DNA of 64,000 nucleotides from Pseudomonas sp. Au-Pse12 (GCF_021341665.1 NZ_JAJTTH010000002.1:496001-560000); one strand, 5' to 3'; counted from the stretch's first letter, positions 46,301 to 60,346 are shown. Program-made: numbers and translations. Notes: generated from the letters alone by a model not told the origin.

Positions 46301-47266
46301 GCGCCCGGTGGCGCCTTCGTCGCGGATCTCGCCGCCGGAACCGGTGGAGGCCCCCGGGAACGGCGCGATGGCGGTCGGGTGGTTGTGGGTCTCGACCTTC
46401 ATCAGGATGTGCACCGGCTCCTGCACCGCGCCGTACTGGCGGGTCTCAGGGTTCGGGTAGAAACGCCCGGCAACCGAACCGACGATGACCGCGGCGTTGT
46501 CCTTATAGGCGGAAAGCACACCCTCGTTGTGCATCTGATAGGTGTTCTTGATCATGCCGAACAGGCTTTTTTCCTGGCTCTGGCCGTCGATATCCCAACT
46601 GGCGTTGAAGATCTTGTGACGGCAGTGCTCGGAGTTGGCCTGGGCGAACATCATCAGTTCGATGTCGTGGGGATTACGCTTGAGGCCCTGGAAGGCGTTC
46701 ATCAGGTAATCGATTTCGTCTTCGGCCAGGGCCAGGCCCAGTTCGCTGTTGGCTTTTTCCAGCGCGGCACGGCCGCCGCCGAGGATGTCGATGGCGGTCA
46801 GCGGCTTGGGTTCGGCGTGGCTGAACAGGCCGGCGGCCTGCTCCAGGTGGCCGAGAACGATCTGAGTCATGCGATCGTGCAGCGCGTCGGCGATCATCTG
46901 CGCCTCGGCATCGCTGAACTCACCGGCCACGTAGAAGGCAATGCCGCGCTCCAGGCGCTGGATCTTCGCCAGGCCACAGTTGCGGGCGATATCGCTGGCT
47001 TTGCTCGACCACGGCGAAATGGTGCCGAAACGTGGCAGGACCAGGAACAGACGGCCAGTCGGCTCTTGTACCGGAACGCTGGGGCCGTACTTCAGAAGGC
47101 GCGCAAGCACCTGCTGTTCGTCGCCGGTCAGGACGCCAGTGACTTCGGCGAAGTGAGCGAATTCAGCATACAGGCCACTGACAGCCGGAACCTTCTGGCT
47201 CAGTTGCTCAAGGAGTTTGCTGTGGCGAAAGGCAGAAAGGGCAGGAGCGCCGCGCAGGATCAACAT
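43370..47266 (-). CDS. purL: Phosphoribosylformylglycinamidine synthase (FGAM synthase), large single-chain form
   Basis: A 1298-residue enzyme of purine synthesis: it turns FGAR, glutamine and ATP into FGAM. Order: N-terminal PurS-like domain, linker, two AIRS-like ATP-binding halves ([55 protein letters not shown]), and a C-terminal glutaminase with C in [12 protein letters not shown] and the AHGEGHA/HPERVFR part. The ATG at 47266 ([16 protein letters not shown]) gives the usual Pseudomonas length. The NIF3-like gene follows closely. Confidence 0.98.
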   Translation of the reverse strand: MLILRGAPALSAFRHSKLLEQLSQKVPAVSGLYAEFAHFAEVTGVLTGDEQQVLARLLKYGPSVPVQEPTGRLFLVLPRFGTISPWSSKASDIARNCGLAKIQRLERGIAFYVAGEFSDAEAQMIADALHDRMTQIVLGHLEQAAGLFSHAEPKPLTAIDILGGGRAALEKANSELGLALAEDEIDYLMNAFQGLKRNPHDIELMMFAQANSEHCRHKIFNASWDIDGQSQEKSLFGMIKNTYQMHNEGVLSAYKDNAAVIVGSVAGRFYPNPETRQYGAVQEPVHILMKVETHNHPTAIAPFPGASTGSGGEIRDEGATGRGAKPKAGLTGFTVSNLQIPGFEQPWEVPYGKPERIVDALDIMIEGPLGGAAFNNEFGRPALTGYFRTFEQSITTPRGEEVRGYHKPIMLAGGMGNIRAEHVQKGEITVGSKLIVLGGPAMLIGLGGGAASSMATGTSSADLDFASVQRENPEMERRCQEVIDRCWQLGDNNPISFIHDVGAGGLSNAFPELVNDGGRGGRFELRNIPNDEPGMAPHEIWSNESQERYVLAVGAADFDRFKAICERERCPFAVVGEATAEPQLTVTDSHFGNSPVDMPLEVLLGKAPRMHRSAVRENELGDDFDPSTLDIAESIERVLHHPAVASKSFLITIGDRTITGLVARDQMVGPWQVPVADVAVTATSFDVYTGEAMAMGERTPLALLDAPASGRMAIGETLTNIAASRISKISDIKLSANWMSAAGHPGEDARLYDTVKAVGMELCPELGITIPVGKDSMSMATRWNEEGVDKSVTSPLSLIVTGFAPVADIRQTLTPQLRMDKGTTDLILIDLGRGQNRMGASILAQTHGKLGKQAPDVDDAEDLKAFFAVIQGLNADGHLLAYHDRSDGGLLVSAVEMAFAGHCGLNLSLDAVAENAAEIAAILFNEELGAVIQVRQDATPDVLAQFSAAGLGDCVAVIGQPINNGEVSISYNGESVFTGQRRLLQRQWAETSYQIQRLRDNADCAEQEFDVVLEEDNPGLSVKLGFDVNQDIAAPYIKKGVRPQVAVLREQGVNGQVEMAAAFDRAGFNAIDVHMSDILAGRVDLNDFKGMVACGGFSYGDVLGAGEGWAKSALFNSRARDAFQGFFERTDSFTLGVCNGCQMMSNLHELIPGSEFWPHFVRNRSEQFEARVAMVQVQESNSIFLQGMAGSRMPIAIAHGEGHAEFESEEALLEADLSGCVALRFVDNHGKVTERYPANPNGSPRGITGLTSRDGRVTIMMPHPERVFRAVQNSWRPDEWTEDAAWMRMFRNARVWVN

Positions 47267-47394
47267 CTTCGGGACAGCCTCGGGAAGGGGGTGTGCTTTG
47301 AGGCCGTGCATTCTAACGTAAACCGCTGGCATCGGCACTCGAAACGCAACCCCCGGGCGCCTCCGGACGTCGGCCCGGGCCAGGCGCCCTATAA

Positions 47395-49014
<1,620 letters not shown>

Positions 49015-49021
49015 CAGCATT

Positions 49022-49064
49022 CGCCGGCCATCTGGCTCCTACGGCAGGAGCCGGATAGCCGGCG
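49022..49064. repeat. REP-type inverted repeat between mltF and pdxJ
   Basis: Arms 49022-49040 and 49046-49064 (19 bases, one or two mismatches) with the CGCCGGC...GGCTCCT core, in the short gap between two converging genes; may serve as their shared transcript end. Confidence 0.8.
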
Positions 49065-49072
49065 TAGACTTT

Positions 49073-49819
49073 TCAGGCCTTGGCCGCAGCCGCCAGGATC
49101 AGGGCCTTCATCTCCGCCACCGCGCCTTTGAAACCGACGAACAGGGCATGAGCCACCAGGGCGTGGCCGATGTTCAGTTCGTTGATGCCCTTGATTGCCG
49201 CCACCGCTTCAACGTTGTGGTAATGCAGGCCATGGCCGGCATTGACGATCAGGCCCTGAGCCACGCCGACAGCGACGCCATCGACAATGCGCTGCAGCTC
49301 TTCAGCCACTTCGCTCGGCGTTTGGGCATCGGCATAACGCCCGGTGTGCAATTCGATGGCCGGCGCGCCAACCCGCTTGGAGGCTTCGATCTGGCGCTCG
49401 TCGGCGTCAATGAACAGGGACACCTGCGAGCCGATCTTCGACAGACGCTCTACCGCCGCCTTGATCCGCGCTTCCTGGCCAGCCACGTCCAGGCCGCCTT
49501 CAGTGGTGAGTTCCTGGCGGGTTTCCGGCACCAGGCAGATGTGCGCCGGGCGGATGCGCTCGGCAAACGCCATCATCTCTTCGGTGACGCCCATCTCGAA
49601 GTTCATGCGGGTCTGCAACACGTCCTTGAGCAGCAGCACGTCGCGCTCCTGGATATGCCGCCGGTCTTCGCGCAGGTGCACGGTAATGCCGTCGGCACCC
49701 GCCTCTTCCGCGTCCAGCGCTGCCTTGACCGGGTCCGGGTAACGAGTGCCGCGGGCTTGGCGCAGGGTGGCAACGTGGTCGATGTTCACGCCAAGAAGAA
49801 TGCGATTGCTGGTGGTCAC
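49073..49819 (-). CDS. pdxJ: Pyridoxine 5'-phosphate synthase
   Basis: A 248-residue TIM-barrel enzyme that condenses aminoacetone-type substrate with deoxyxylulose 5-phosphate to pyridoxine 5'-phosphate, the last ring-forming step of vitamin B6 synthesis. Family motifs: [44 protein letters not shown] and [14 protein letters not shown]. The start is a GTG at 49819 with AGGAGC seven bases upstream. Follows recO after 49 bases in the conserved rnc-era-recO-pdxJ order. Confidence 0.97.
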   Translation of the reverse strand: MTTSNRILLGVNIDHVATLRQARGTRYPDPVKAALDAEEAGADGITVHLREDRRHIQERDVLLLKDVLQTRMNFEMGVTEEMMAFAERIRPAHICLVPETRQELTTEGGLDVAGQEARIKAAVERLSKIGSQVSLFIDADERQIEASKRVGAPAIELHTGRYADAQTPSEVAEELQRIVDGVAVGVAQGLIVNAGHGLHYHNVEAVAAIKGINELNIGHALVAHALFVGFKGAVAEMKALILAAAAKA

Positions 49820-49868
49820 GGAAGCGCTCCTGAATAAATGAAGATTCGGCGCACAGCATACGGGGAGA

Positions 49869-50558
49869 CTAAGGCTTGCGAAACAACTCGCGACTGACCA
49901 ACGGCCGACCACCCAGGTGCACCGCCAGGGCCTGGCGCATCAGGCGCTTGGCCGCCGACAGCGCCCCGGGAGCACTCCAGTCAGCCTCGGCCATGGCCAG
50001 CAGCTCGGTGCCGTTGAACAGCCCTGGCTGCAACAGGAAAACCTGCTCCAGCCCGGCATCCACCTGCAACCGATAAAGACCGTCGGCGGCGATCGGCGCG
50101 CCATGGATGTCGCTGTCCAGGGCAAAGCCGTAGCCCAGGTCGTCCAGCAGGCGCCATTCAAAGGCGCGTAGCAGGGGCTCCAGGGGACGGCCTTCGGCCA
50201 GGGCCAGCAGGGTCGCCGCATAGTGGTCGAACACCGCGGGATGGGGGTCTTCCGCGGGCAGCAGGCGAATCAGCAACTCGTTCAGGTACAGGCCGCTGAA
50301 CAGCGCCTCGCCATTGAGCCAGGCGGCGATCCCGGCACTCTCCATGCGCCCGACGTTCTTCAACTCGCCGCGGCCGCGAAACTCGACTTCCAGAGGCACA
50401 AAAGGCCGTGCCAGGGTTCCTGCCTTGCCCCGAGCATTACGCAATACGGCGCGCAGGCGACCTTGAGGGGTGAGGAAATCCACCAGAGCGCTGCTCTCAC
50501 GGTAGGCGCGACTGTGCAAAACGTAAGCGAGCTGGCCGACAGGGGCGTTGCTGGACAT
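49869..50558 (-). CDS. recO: DNA repair protein RecO
   Basis: 229 residues. N-terminal OB-fold ([19 protein letters not shown], then [12 protein letters not shown]) and helical C-terminal domain ([34 protein letters not shown]). RecO with RecF and RecR loads RecA on SSB-coated DNA. Separated from era by a perfect 24-bp REP palindrome, so cotranscription with era is uncertain. Confidence 0.96.
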   Translation of the reverse strand: MSSNAPVGQLAYVLHSRAYRESSALVDFLTPQGRLRAVLRNARGKAGTLARPFVPLEVEFRGRGELKNVGRMESAGIAAWLNGEALFSGLYLNELLIRLLPAEDPHPAVFDHYAATLLALAEGRPLEPLLRAFEWRLLDDLGYGFALDSDIHGAPIAADGLYRLQVDAGLEQVFLLQPGLFNGTELLAMAEADWSAPGALSAAKRLMRQALAVHLGGRPLVSRELFRKP

Positions 50559-50617
50559 GGTTGCGGGGGATCTCAGGGGCAGAGAGGGAACCGGGTCCGG
50601 AGAAGGGGGTGAAGCTG

Positions 50618-50671
50618 TTCGCCGGCCAGCCGGCTCCTACAGGGTGTTGTAGGAGCCGGCTGGCCGGCGAA
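50618..50671. repeat. Perfect 24-bp REP palindrome between era and recO
   Basis: Arms 50618-50641 and 50648-50671 are exact inverted copies, with a 6-base loop. Contains CCGGCTCCTACA. Lies within the rnc-era-recO-pdxJ gene run, so it could lower recO-pdxJ expression relative to rnc-era or stabilise the upstream message. Confidence 0.92.
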
Positions 50672-50676
50672 AGGTC

Positions 50677-51571
<895 letters not shown>

Positions 51572-51579
<8 letters not shown>

Positions 51580-52261
51580 GGCCATTCTCCACGCCCAGGG
51601 CAATCAGTGCTGCGGCGGCCGCTACCTGTTCGGCAATACGACGGCTCACACCCTGACCTCGGCTTTTTTCATTCAATAAGGTGACTTCACATTCAACGAA
51701 GAATGTCCGGCAGTGCGGCTCGCCCTGGATATCCACCACTTCATAGCGTGGCAGTTCGCAGGCACGGGACTGGAGGAATTCCTGCAGCCGGGTCTTGGGG
51801 TCCTTGTTGGTGTCCACCAGGGTCAGGCTCTCGAATTCCGAGGCCAGCCAGGACAGTACGCGGTCACGGGCGGTTTCCATGCCGGCGTCCAGGTAGATCG
51901 CACCAATCAGGGCTTCCAGGGCATCGGCGAGGATCGACTCACGACGGAAACCGCCGCTCTTCAATTCGCCGGAACCCAGGCGCAGGTACTCGCCCAGGTC
52001 GAAACCACGGGCCAGCACCGCCAGTGTTTCACCTTTGACCAGGCGCGCGCGCAAACGCGACAACTGGCCTTCGCGGGCCTGGGGGAAACGCTCGAACAGC
52101 GCCTCGCCGGCCACGAAGTTGAGAATGGCATCACCGAGAAACTCCAGGCGTTCGTTGTTGCGCCCGGCAAAGCTGCGGTGAGTGAGGGCCAGCAGCATCA
52201 GCTCCTGGTCCTTGAAGGAATAACCGAGCTGACGCTCGAGACGGCTCAAAGAAACGCTCAC
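51572..52261 (-). CDS. rnc: Ribonuclease III
   Basis: 229 residues. Catalytic signature [14 protein letters not shown] (about residues 38-51, metal-binding Glu and Asp), then [16 protein letters not shown], and a C-terminal double-stranded RNA-binding domain (about 155-225). Cleaves double-stranded RNA in rRNA processing. Start is a GTG at 52261. In P. aeruginosa, from memory, a DUF4845 gene lies between lepB and rnc; here that 216-base gap has no such gene, as in P. putida. Confidence 0.97.
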
Positions 52262-52435
52262 GGTTTACCCACGCTGGTTTCGTTGCCGAAACTCGCCATC
52301 CCAGGGGCCGCGCACAAGGTGCGGGGAGCAATTAACGCTGTGTTCAAATCCACATCCTGAATATCGTTGACTGCATGCTGCTGGCCACAAACCTGTTACG
52401 GGCTGCCTGAAAGCCAGGCCGTTTTATACAAGAGC

Positions 52436-52470
52436 CAGAAAAGCATTCGGCGCTGTGTTCAACAGCGCCG
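52436..52470 (-). terminator. Probable terminator after lepB
   Basis: 9-bp perfect stem CGGCGCTGT/ACAGCGCCG (52448-52456, 52462-52470) with a 5-base loop, followed after six bases by TTTT on the minus strand. Lies eight bases after the lepB stop; the T-run is short so termination may be partial and rnc may be read through. Confidence 0.65.
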
Positions 52471-52477
52471 TGTGTGA

Positions 52478-53332
52478 TTACTTGATCAGGCCAACCCGCG
52501 AGAAGTTCGGCAGGTGGCTGAGTTTCGGTTCGGGCCAGCTCATCCAGACTGCGAAGGCCTTGCCGACGATATTCTTGTCGGGAACCATGCCCAGCAGGTC
52601 TTTGGGAATACTTGGATCGTCCCAGTAGCGACTGTCGTTAGAGTTGTCGCGGTTGTCGCCCATCATGAAGTAGTGCCCGGCCGGCACGACCCAGCGCCCG
52701 TCCGGCGTTGCCCGGTAACGGCTCATTTCCTTGCGGATCAGGTGCTCGGCGGCGCCGAGTTTTTCCTTGTACAGCTCGGCGCTGCCCAAGGTGCCGGGCT
52801 CAGCCCCGACCAACTGCTCCGCCACCGGCTGGCCGTTGACGAACAGGTGCTTGTCGCTGGTGTAGCGCACTTCATCACCCGGCAGGCCCACTACACGCTT
52901 GATGTAGTTGACGTTCGGGTCGCTTGGGTAGCGGAACACCATCACATCGCCACGCTGCGGATCACCGACTTCGATGACTTTCTTGTCGATCACCGGCAGG
53001 CGGATCCCGTAGGAAAACTTGTTCACCAGGATGAAGTCGCCCACATCCAGGGTCGGCTTCATCGAGCCCGATGGAATCTGGAACGGTTCCACCAGGAACG
53101 AACGCAGCACCAGGACGATGAACAGCACCGGAAAGAACGACTTGCCGTATTCAACCAGCAGCGGTTCCTTGCTCAGCTTCTCGACCACCAGCCCGTCCGG
53201 CTGGCTGACGCTGCCCTGATAGTTGGCAATGGCAGCACGCCGACGCGGCGCCAGAAACACCAGGTCGAGCAACGCCAAGAGACCGCAAACGAAGACAGCG
53301 ATGACCAGCAACAGCGGGAAATTTAGTGACAT
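52478..53332 (-). CDS. lepB: Signal peptidase I
   Basis: A 284-residue inner-membrane serine protease. Two N-terminal membrane segments (about 4-27 and 66-80), catalytic Ser90 in IPSGSMKPTL and Lys145 in NYIKRVVGLPGDE, box GDNRDNSNDSRYWD. Removes signal peptides of exported proteins. It begins five bases after the lepA stop, so the pair is cotranscribed. Confidence 0.98.
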   Translation of the reverse strand: MSLNFPLLLVIAVFVCGLLALLDLVFLAPRRRAAIANYQGSVSQPDGLVVEKLSKEPLLVEYGKSFFPVLFIVLVLRSFLVEPFQIPSGSMKPTLDVGDFILVNKFSYGIRLPVIDKKVIEVGDPQRGDVMVFRYPSDPNVNYIKRVVGLPGDEVRYTSDKHLFVNGQPVAEQLVGAEPGTLGSAELYKEKLGAAEHLIRKEMSRYRATPDGRWVVPAGHYFMMGDNRDNSNDSRYWDDPSIPKDLLGMVPDKNIVGKAFAVWMSWPEPKLSHLPNFSRVGLIK

Positions 53333-53337
53333 AGGAC

Positions 53338-55137
53338 CTAACTATCCAACCTGAGCACGGCAAGGAAGGCTTCTTGTGGAATTTCCACGTTGCCCACTTG
53401 CTTCATGCGTTTCTTACCGGCCTTCTGCTTTTCCAACAGCTTGCGCTTACGGCTAACGTCACCACCGTAGCATTTGGCCAGTACGTTCTTTCTGAGGGCC
53501 TTGACGGTTGTCCGCGCCACAATCTGCCCGCCGATGGCGGCCTGGATTGCCACGTCAAACATCTGCCGAGGAATCAGTTCTTTCATCTTTTCAGTCAACG
53601 CACGCCCTTTGTAGTGGGCGTTGTCACGGTGCACGATCAGCGCCAGGGCGTCGACTTTCTCACCGTTGATCAGCACATCCAGCTTCACCAGATTAGCCGA
53701 CTGGTAGCGATCGAAATGGTAATCCAGCGAAGCATAGCCGCGGCTGGTGGATTTCAGACGGTCGAAGAAGTCCAGGACCACTTCGTTCATCGGCAGATCG
53801 TAGGTCACCTGGACCTGGCTGCCGAGGAACAGCATGTCATGCTGCACACCGCGTTTCTCGATGCACAGGGTTATGACGTTGCCCAGGTGCTCTTGCGGCA
53901 CAAGAATATTGGCCCGCACGATCGGCTCGCGCATGTCTTCGATCGCCGACAGGTCCGGAAGCTTGGACGGGTTGTCGACGTAGATCGTCTCGCCATTCTT
54001 CAACTGCAGCTCGAAGATTACCGTCGGCGCGGTGGTGATCAGGTCCAGGTCGTACTCGCGCTCCAGGCGCTCCTGGATGATTTCCATGTGCAACATGCCG
54101 AGGAATCCGCAACGGAAGCCGAAGCCCAGGGCATCGGAGCTTTCCGGGGTGTACTGCAGCGATGAGTCGTTCAGGGTGAGCTTCTGCAACGCTTCGCGGA
54201 AATCCTCGAAGTCGTCGGAGCTGACCGGGAACAGGCCGGCGTAGACCTGCGGCTGGATGCGTTTGAAACCCGGCAGCACTTCAACATCAGGGGTCGAGCT
54301 CAGGGTCAGGGTGTCACCCACCGGCGCCCCGTGAATGTCCTTGATACCGGCGATGATGAAGCCCACTTCACCAGCCTTGAGGTCCGATGTCGCGGTGTGT
54401 TTCGGGTTGAATACACCGACGCTGTCCACCAGGTGGATCTTGCCGGTGGACTTGACCAGGATCTTGTCGCCCTTCTTCACCCGGCCGTGACGCACACGCA
54501 CCAGGGACACAACGCCCAGGTAGTTGTCGAACCAGGAGTCGATGATCAGCGCTTGCAGCGGGTCTTCAATGTTGCCGGTCGGCGCCGGAATGGTGGTCAC
54601 CAGGCGTTCGAGCACCTCGTCCACGCCCAGGCCGGTCTTGGCGCTGCAGGTCACGGCGTCGGTGGCATCGATACCGATGATCTTCTCGATCTCTTCCTTG
54701 ACCCGCTCCGGATCGGCCTGTGGCAGGTCGATCTTGTTCAGCACCGGCATCACTTCCAGGCCTTGCTCGATGGCGGTGTAGCAGTTGGCAACCGACTGGG
54801 CTTCAACGCCCTGGCCAGCATCCACCACCAGCAGTGCGCCTTCACAGGCCGCCAGGGAACGGCTGACTTCGTAGGTGAAGTCCACGTGGCCCGGGGTATC
54901 GATGAAGTTCAGCTGGTAGGTAATGCCATCTTTGGCTTTGTAATAGAGGGTGACGCTGTGGGCCTTGATGGTGATCCCGCGCTCACGCTCAAGGTCCATG
55001 GAGTCCAGAACCTGGGCTTCCATTTCGCGCTCGGCCAGGCCGCCGCACATCTGGATGAAGCGATCGGCCAGAGTCGACTTGCCATGGTCAATGTGGGCGA
55101 TGATGGAGAAATTGCGGATATGACTCAAATCACTCAC
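53338..55137 (-). CDS. lepA: Elongation factor 4 (LepA)
   Basis: A 599-residue translation GTPase. G domain with [31 protein letters not shown] and [10 protein letters not shown]; domain V and the unique C-terminal LepA domain ([20 protein letters not shown] near the end). Acts on stalled or mistranslocated ribosomes and in initiation/assembly. The start is a GTG at 55137 ([15 protein letters not shown]). First of lepA-lepB. Confidence 0.98.
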   Translation of the reverse strand: MSDLSHIRNFSIIAHIDHGKSTLADRFIQMCGGLAEREMEAQVLDSMDLERERGITIKAHSVTLYYKAKDGITYQLNFIDTPGHVDFTYEVSRSLAACEGALLVVDAGQGVEAQSVANCYTAIEQGLEVMPVLNKIDLPQADPERVKEEIEKIIGIDATDAVTCSAKTGLGVDEVLERLVTTIPAPTGNIEDPLQALIIDSWFDNYLGVVSLVRVRHGRVKKGDKILVKSTGKIHLVDSVGVFNPKHTATSDLKAGEVGFIIAGIKDIHGAPVGDTLTLSSTPDVEVLPGFKRIQPQVYAGLFPVSSDDFEDFREALQKLTLNDSSLQYTPESSDALGFGFRCGFLGMLHMEIIQERLEREYDLDLITTAPTVIFELQLKNGETIYVDNPSKLPDLSAIEDMREPIVRANILVPQEHLGNVITLCIEKRGVQHDMLFLGSQVQVTYDLPMNEVVLDFFDRLKSTSRGYASLDYHFDRYQSANLVKLDVLINGEKVDALALIVHRDNAHYKGRALTEKMKELIPRQMFDVAIQAAIGGQIVARTTVKALRKNVLAKCYGGDVSRKRKLLEKQKAGKKRMKQVGNVEIPQEAFLAVLRLDS

Positions 55138-55246
55138 GGATGAACACTCAAAAAGGCTGCAGGCATGGCCCGCCGAAAAATAGCCGGGAATTGTACCTGA
55201 TACTCGGCACAAGCGTCACGTTCGCCTTTCAGCGTTTGTCAAATGC

Positions 55247-55275
55247 AAAAACGCCCCGATCCTAGGACCGGGGCG
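55247..55275 (-). terminator. Rho-independent terminator of lptF-lptG
   Basis: 11-bp stem (arms 55265-55275 and 55252-55262, one G-T-type mismatch) with a 2-base loop and a T run (55251-55247) on the minus strand, 30 bases after the lptG stop. Separates lptG from lepA. Confidence 0.8.
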
Positions 55276-55304
55276 CTGGGTAAAAATCGGGCAAAGCCGC
55301 TGGT

Positions 55305-56366
55305 TCAGCCCGCTCGACGCAGCAGCCAGAAGCCGGCCACGGCACAAATACCTGCCGGCACCAGCACCGCAAACAGCGGCGAAAAACCGAACACCAGGCT
55401 CGAAGGGCCCAGCAGGTCCTGGGCGATACGGAAGGTGAACCCCACCAGCACCCCGGTGAATACCCGCTGACCGAGGGTCACCGAACGCAGCGGGCCGAAG
55501 ATGAAGGAAATCGCCATCAGCACCAGCGCTGCCGTGACCAGTGGCTGCAGAACCTTGACCCAGAACGCCAGCCAGTAGCGGCCATTGTTCAGGCCCTGAT
55601 CGGCCAGGTAGTGGATGTAGCCCCACAGGCCGCTGATCGACAGGGCCTCCGGCGCCATGACCACGGTGCTCAGCAATTGCGGGCTCAATGCCACGTCCCA
55701 ACGTTCGTCGGGCACGCTGATGACTTCGGTATGCCCGTCACGGAAATAGGTGGTGGTGACATCCGTCAGTTGCCAGTAGTTCTCATGGAAACGCGCCTGA
55801 CGGGCAAAGCTCGACGACAGCATGTGACGCTGGTCATCGAAGTGATAGCGGGTCACGCCGTAGAGCAGGCCGTTGGGCTGCACGGCGTTGATATGGATGA
55901 ATTCATCGCCCTGACGGTGCCACAGGCCGTGCTTGGAGCTCTGGGCATCACCGGAACCCTGCGCCAGGGCGCGGCTTGCCTGGGCCTGGGTCTCGGTGGC
56001 CGGAGCCACGTATTCGCCCACAAGTACGCCCACCAGCATCAACACCAGCATGGGCTTCATGACCGCCCAGACGATACGCCCGACCGACACGCCGGCGGCG
56101 CGCATGATGGTCAGTTCGCTGTTGCTGGCCAGGGTTCCCAGGCCGATCAGGCAGCCGATCAGCGCCGCCATCGGCAGCATTTCGTAGACCCGACGCGGGG
56201 CGGTGAGGACCACATAGCTCATCACGTCCATCACGGTATAGGTATCGCTGACACTGCCCATCTCATCGATGAAGGCGAACAGCGAAGCCAGCCCGAGGAT
56301 GATCCCCAGGACCGCCAGAATAGCCATGAACACACTGCTACCAATGTAGCGATCGAGCTTAACCAC
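55305..56366 (-). CDS. lptG: LPS export system permease LptG
   Basis: A 353-residue inner-membrane protein with six transmembrane helices (three at each end) and a periplasmic beta-jellyroll between (about 105-265). With LptF and LptB it forms the ABC transporter that extracts lipopolysaccharide from the inner membrane for the LptC-A-DE bridge. The N-terminus MVKLDRYIGSSVFMAILAVL and the helix MLPMAALIGCLIGLGTLASN are typical. Its start overlaps the lptF stop by eight bases. Confidence 0.97.
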   Translation of the reverse strand: MVKLDRYIGSSVFMAILAVLGIILGLASLFAFIDEMGSVSDTYTVMDVMSYVVLTAPRRVYEMLPMAALIGCLIGLGTLASNSELTIMRAAGVSVGRIVWAVMKPMLVLMLVGVLVGEYVAPATETQAQASRALAQGSGDAQSSKHGLWHRQGDEFIHINAVQPNGLLYGVTRYHFDDQRHMLSSSFARQARFHENYWQLTDVTTTYFRDGHTEVISVPDERWDVALSPQLLSTVVMAPEALSISGLWGYIHYLADQGLNNGRYWLAFWVKVLQPLVTAALVLMAISFIFGPLRSVTLGQRVFTGVLVGFTFRIAQDLLGPSSLVFGFSPLFAVLVPAGICAVAGFWLLRRAG

Positions 56367-57486
56367 GAGCCATCTCCTTCACGCTGCGACGACTCGCCAT
56401 TTTCAAACGCATCGGCTCCCAATACATCAAGCCGAGGCCAACCAACAGAAACAGTGCATGCACCCACCACAGCCCCAGGGCCGGGGAAATCTTGCCTTTT
56501 TCCAGGGCGCCGCGCACCGCGATGAGGATGGTCAGGTAGGCCATGTAGAGCAGGATCGCCGGGATCAGCTTGAGGAAGCGGCCCTGACGCGGGTTGACCC
56601 GGGACAACGGCACCGCCATCAGCGTCACGATAAACACCAGCAACGGCAGGGACAGGCGCCATTGCAGCTCAGCGCGCGCGCGCAGGTCGTCCTTGCCGAT
56701 CAGGTCGCGGGTCGGCATGGCGTCGCGATCGGTGACTTCGTCGCTGACGTCCGGCCGCTCCAGCAGCACGCCGTAGGTGTCGTACTTGATCACCCGGTAG
56801 TTGGCCTCGCCCGGGTTGCCGTCATAGCGATAACCATTTTCCAGGATCAGGTAGCGATTGCCGTCCGGACGAATGTCCTGGTGCCCCTTCTCGGCCACCA
56901 GCACCGAAATGCCTTCGTCCTTTTTCTGCTGCCCCAGGCGCTTCTCGGAAATGAACACCCCGGCCAGGTTGCTCCGGTCTTCGGACAGCTGCTCGGTGTA
57001 GGTCACCCGGGTACCGTCGTTGAGCGCCTGGAAGCGCCCGGCCACCAGGGTGTCGAATTCGGTCAGGGCGTCCTGCTTGTTCAGCAGCAACTGGAACTGG
57101 TTGGCGCCTTGCGGCGCCAGGCTCAGGCTCAACCAGGCCACCACCAGGGCCACCAGGGCCGCCGGAATCATGGTCATGCCCAGAAGCCGTTGCTGGCTCA
57201 TGCCGGTGGCCGACAGCACGGTCATCTCGCTTTCGAGGTAGAGCCGGCCATACGCCAACAGAATGCCGAGGAACAGTCCCAGGGGCAGGATCAGTTGCAG
57301 AAAGCCCGGCAGGCGAAAGCCCATGATCAGGAACAGCGAGCCCGGATCCAGGGCTCCCGAGGCGGCTTGCGCGAGAAACTTGACGAAGCGCCCGCTCATG
57401 ATGATGACCAGCAATACCGCGCTCACGGCACTCAAGGTCAACAGGATTTCGCGGGACAGATAACGAAAGACGATCAAACCAGACAC
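56359..57486 (-). CDS. lptF: LPS export system permease LptF
   Basis: A 375-residue partner of LptG with the same plan: three helices, periplasmic jellyroll (about 120-275), three helices. Family N-terminus MSGLIVFRYLSREILLTLSA and helix ILPLGLFLGILLAYGRLYLE are clear. First gene of the lptFG pair; a good sigma-70 promoter lies 85-113 bases upstream. Divergent from pepA. Confidence 0.97.
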   Translation of the reverse strand: MSGLIVFRYLSREILLTLSAVSAVLLVIIMSGRFVKFLAQAASGALDPGSLFLIMGFRLPGFLQLILPLGLFLGILLAYGRLYLESEMTVLSATGMSQQRLLGMTMIPAALVALVVAWLSLSLAPQGANQFQLLLNKQDALTEFDTLVAGRFQALNDGTRVTYTEQLSEDRSNLAGVFISEKRLGQQKKDEGISVLVAEKGHQDIRPDGNRYLILENGYRYDGNPGEANYRVIKYDTYGVLLERPDVSDEVTDRDAMPTRDLIGKDDLRARAELQWRLSLPLLVFIVTLMAVPLSRVNPRQGRFLKLIPAILLYMAYLTILIAVRGALEKGKISPALGLWWVHALFLLVGLGLMYWEPMRLKMASRRSVKEMARG

Positions 57487-57570
57487 TCCAGGGTTGTCAG
57501 GCTAAGGCGGCCAAACAAGCAAACGTATCGAGCCGGCCCCAGACGCAGGGCCGCCGAAAAAAGATGGCGC

Positions 57571-57599
57571 ATTATCCTGTGATTGCGCGCGCCTGTCAC
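57571..57599 (-). promoter_or_regulatory. Predicted sigma-70 promoter of lptFG
   Basis: On the minus strand GTGACA (57599-57594), 17-base spacer, GATAAT (57576-57571). About 85 bases before the lptF ATG. Faces away from pepA. Confidence 0.65.
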
Positions 57600-57624
57600 G
57601 GAGGATGCTCAAGCGGCGCTCTAA

Positions 57625-59274
<1,650 letters not shown>

Positions 59275-59334
59275 AAACCATGACCGAAAGGGGCGCCGCG
59301 TGAAGGCGGCGCCCTCTCCGGCTCAGGAACCCCA

Positions 59335-59763
59335 ATGACCAAAGTCGACTTCTATATTCTTCCCAGCGCGGACCCTGCGGCGCGCCTGGACTTTGCCTGC
59401 AAGCTCACCGACAAGGCCTGGCGCATGGGCCACCGCATCTACCTGCATTGCAGCGATGCGGCGCAACGGGACGAGCTCGACGCCCGCCTGTGGCGCTTCA
59501 AGGGCGAAACCTTCATCCCCCACGGCCCGGCGGAAAGCGAACCCGAAGGCCTGATCGTCCTCGGCCTGGGCCAGGACCCCGGCGCGCACAATGACCTGCT
59601 GGTGAACCTGGACCTCAAGGTGCCCGCCTTCGCCCCGCGCTTCGCCCGAATTGCCGAGGTGGTGGTGGAAGACCCGACTATTCGTCAGGCGGCCCGCGAG
59701 AGTTTCCGTTTCTACCGCGAACAGGGCTATCCTCTGCAAGATCACCGTTTACAGCGACTCTGA
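59335..59763 (+). CDS. holC: DNA polymerase III chi subunit
   Basis: 142 residues of the HolC family: MTKVDFYILPSADPAARLDF, ACKLTDKAWRMGHRIYLHC and the end FRFYREQGYPLQDHRLQRL. Chi joins the clamp loader to SSB. It lies 60 bases after pepA and seven before the next gene, in the order pepA-holC-(small gene)-valS seen in other pseudomonads. Confidence 0.96.
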   Translation: MTKVDFYILPSADPAARLDFACKLTDKAWRMGHRIYLHCSDAAQRDELDARLWRFKGETFIPHGPAESEPEGLIVLGLGQDPGAHNDLLVNLDLKVPAFAPRFARIAEVVVEDPTIRQAARESFRFYREQGYPLQDHRLQRL

Positions 59764-59770
59764 GCACCCG

Positions 59771-60259
59771 ATGGACACTCCCAATCCGCTGCAAAAGCCC
59801 ACGCACCTGCTGGATGACCTTGAGTCCATCCGCCAACTGCTCGGCGATGAAAACCTGCAACCGCCGCTGCTGACCGAGACCGTCAGCAGCGAAGTACAGA
59901 TCCCTCTGCTGTTCGACATGGTGGGCAACCAGCAACCTGCCGCCGCTCAAGCTGTTCAAGCCGCCCCCGCCAAACCACAACCCGCGCCAGCCCCGGCGCA
60001 AGTGGCGCCTCCGGCACCGGCTCCAACCCCCGCTCCTGCTGCCCCGGCCGCTGCCGCTGCCGCTGCAGCCAAGCCTGAGTCGGCCAGCAACCAGGCCGAT
60101 GCCTTGCTGCACCTGGACAGCGAACTGCGCGCCGCCGCGCAACTGATCATGCAAGACGTGATCGACGACTTCGCCCCGCACATCGAAACCGAGATCAAGC
60201 GTCGCCTCGACGCCCGCCTGGAACGCCTGCTCGCAGCAGCCACCAGCGGCAAACCATAA
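59771..60259 (+). CDS. Conserved hypothetical protein with Pro/Ala-rich linker, between holC and valS
   Basis: 162 residues, no recognised enzyme motif. Three parts are visible: a conserved-looking acidic N-terminus (1-55, KPTHLLDDLESIRQLLGDEN), a low-complexity linker of P, A and Q with an (A)8 run (about 56-105), and a helical C-terminus (about 110-155, ALLHLDSELRAAAQLIMQDV then ETEIKRRLDARLERLL). Probably cotranscribed with holC (seven bases apart). The helix-linker-helix plan loosely recalls PopZ-type scaffolds, but I see no proof. Gene seems conserved at this place in Pseudomonas; function unknown. Confidence 0.8.
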   Translation: MDTPNPLQKPTHLLDDLESIRQLLGDENLQPPLLTETVSSEVQIPLLFDMVGNQQPAAAQAVQAAPAKPQPAPAPAQVAPPAPAPTPAPAAPAAAAAAAAKPESASNQADALLHLDSELRAAAQLIMQDVIDDFAPHIETEIKRRLDARLERLLAAATSGKP

Positions 60260-60268
60260 GCCACACGC

Positions 60269-60346
60269 AAAAGCCGGGCATGGCCATCTTGTCGCTTGCC
60301 GCTTGTGGCTTGCTGCCGCCCCCCTCCGCTATACTTCCCGGCTTTT
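60269..60346. repeat. Long-range inverted repeat framing the valS leader
   Basis: AAAAGCCGGG (60269-60278) and CCCGGCTTTT (60337-60346), perfect complements 58 bases apart. They enclose the heptamer array and a TATACT -10-like hexamer (60330-60335), 33 bases before the valS ATG. Confidence 0.6.
60289..60316 (+). repeat. Four tandem TTGNNGC heptamers upstream of valS
   Basis: TTGTCGC, TTGCCGC, TTGTGGC, TTGCTGC in direct succession (28 bases). Same family as the arrays at 15297-15375 and 63320-63347. The array ends 13 bases before the -10-like TATACT of valS. Confidence 0.75.

Noticed and set aside
52262..52477. Possible remnant of a DUF4845 gene between lepB and rnc
   Set aside because: Reading the minus strand in all frames gives only short segments with no resemblance; the gene is absent rather than broken, which is normal for P. 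putida-like gene order.
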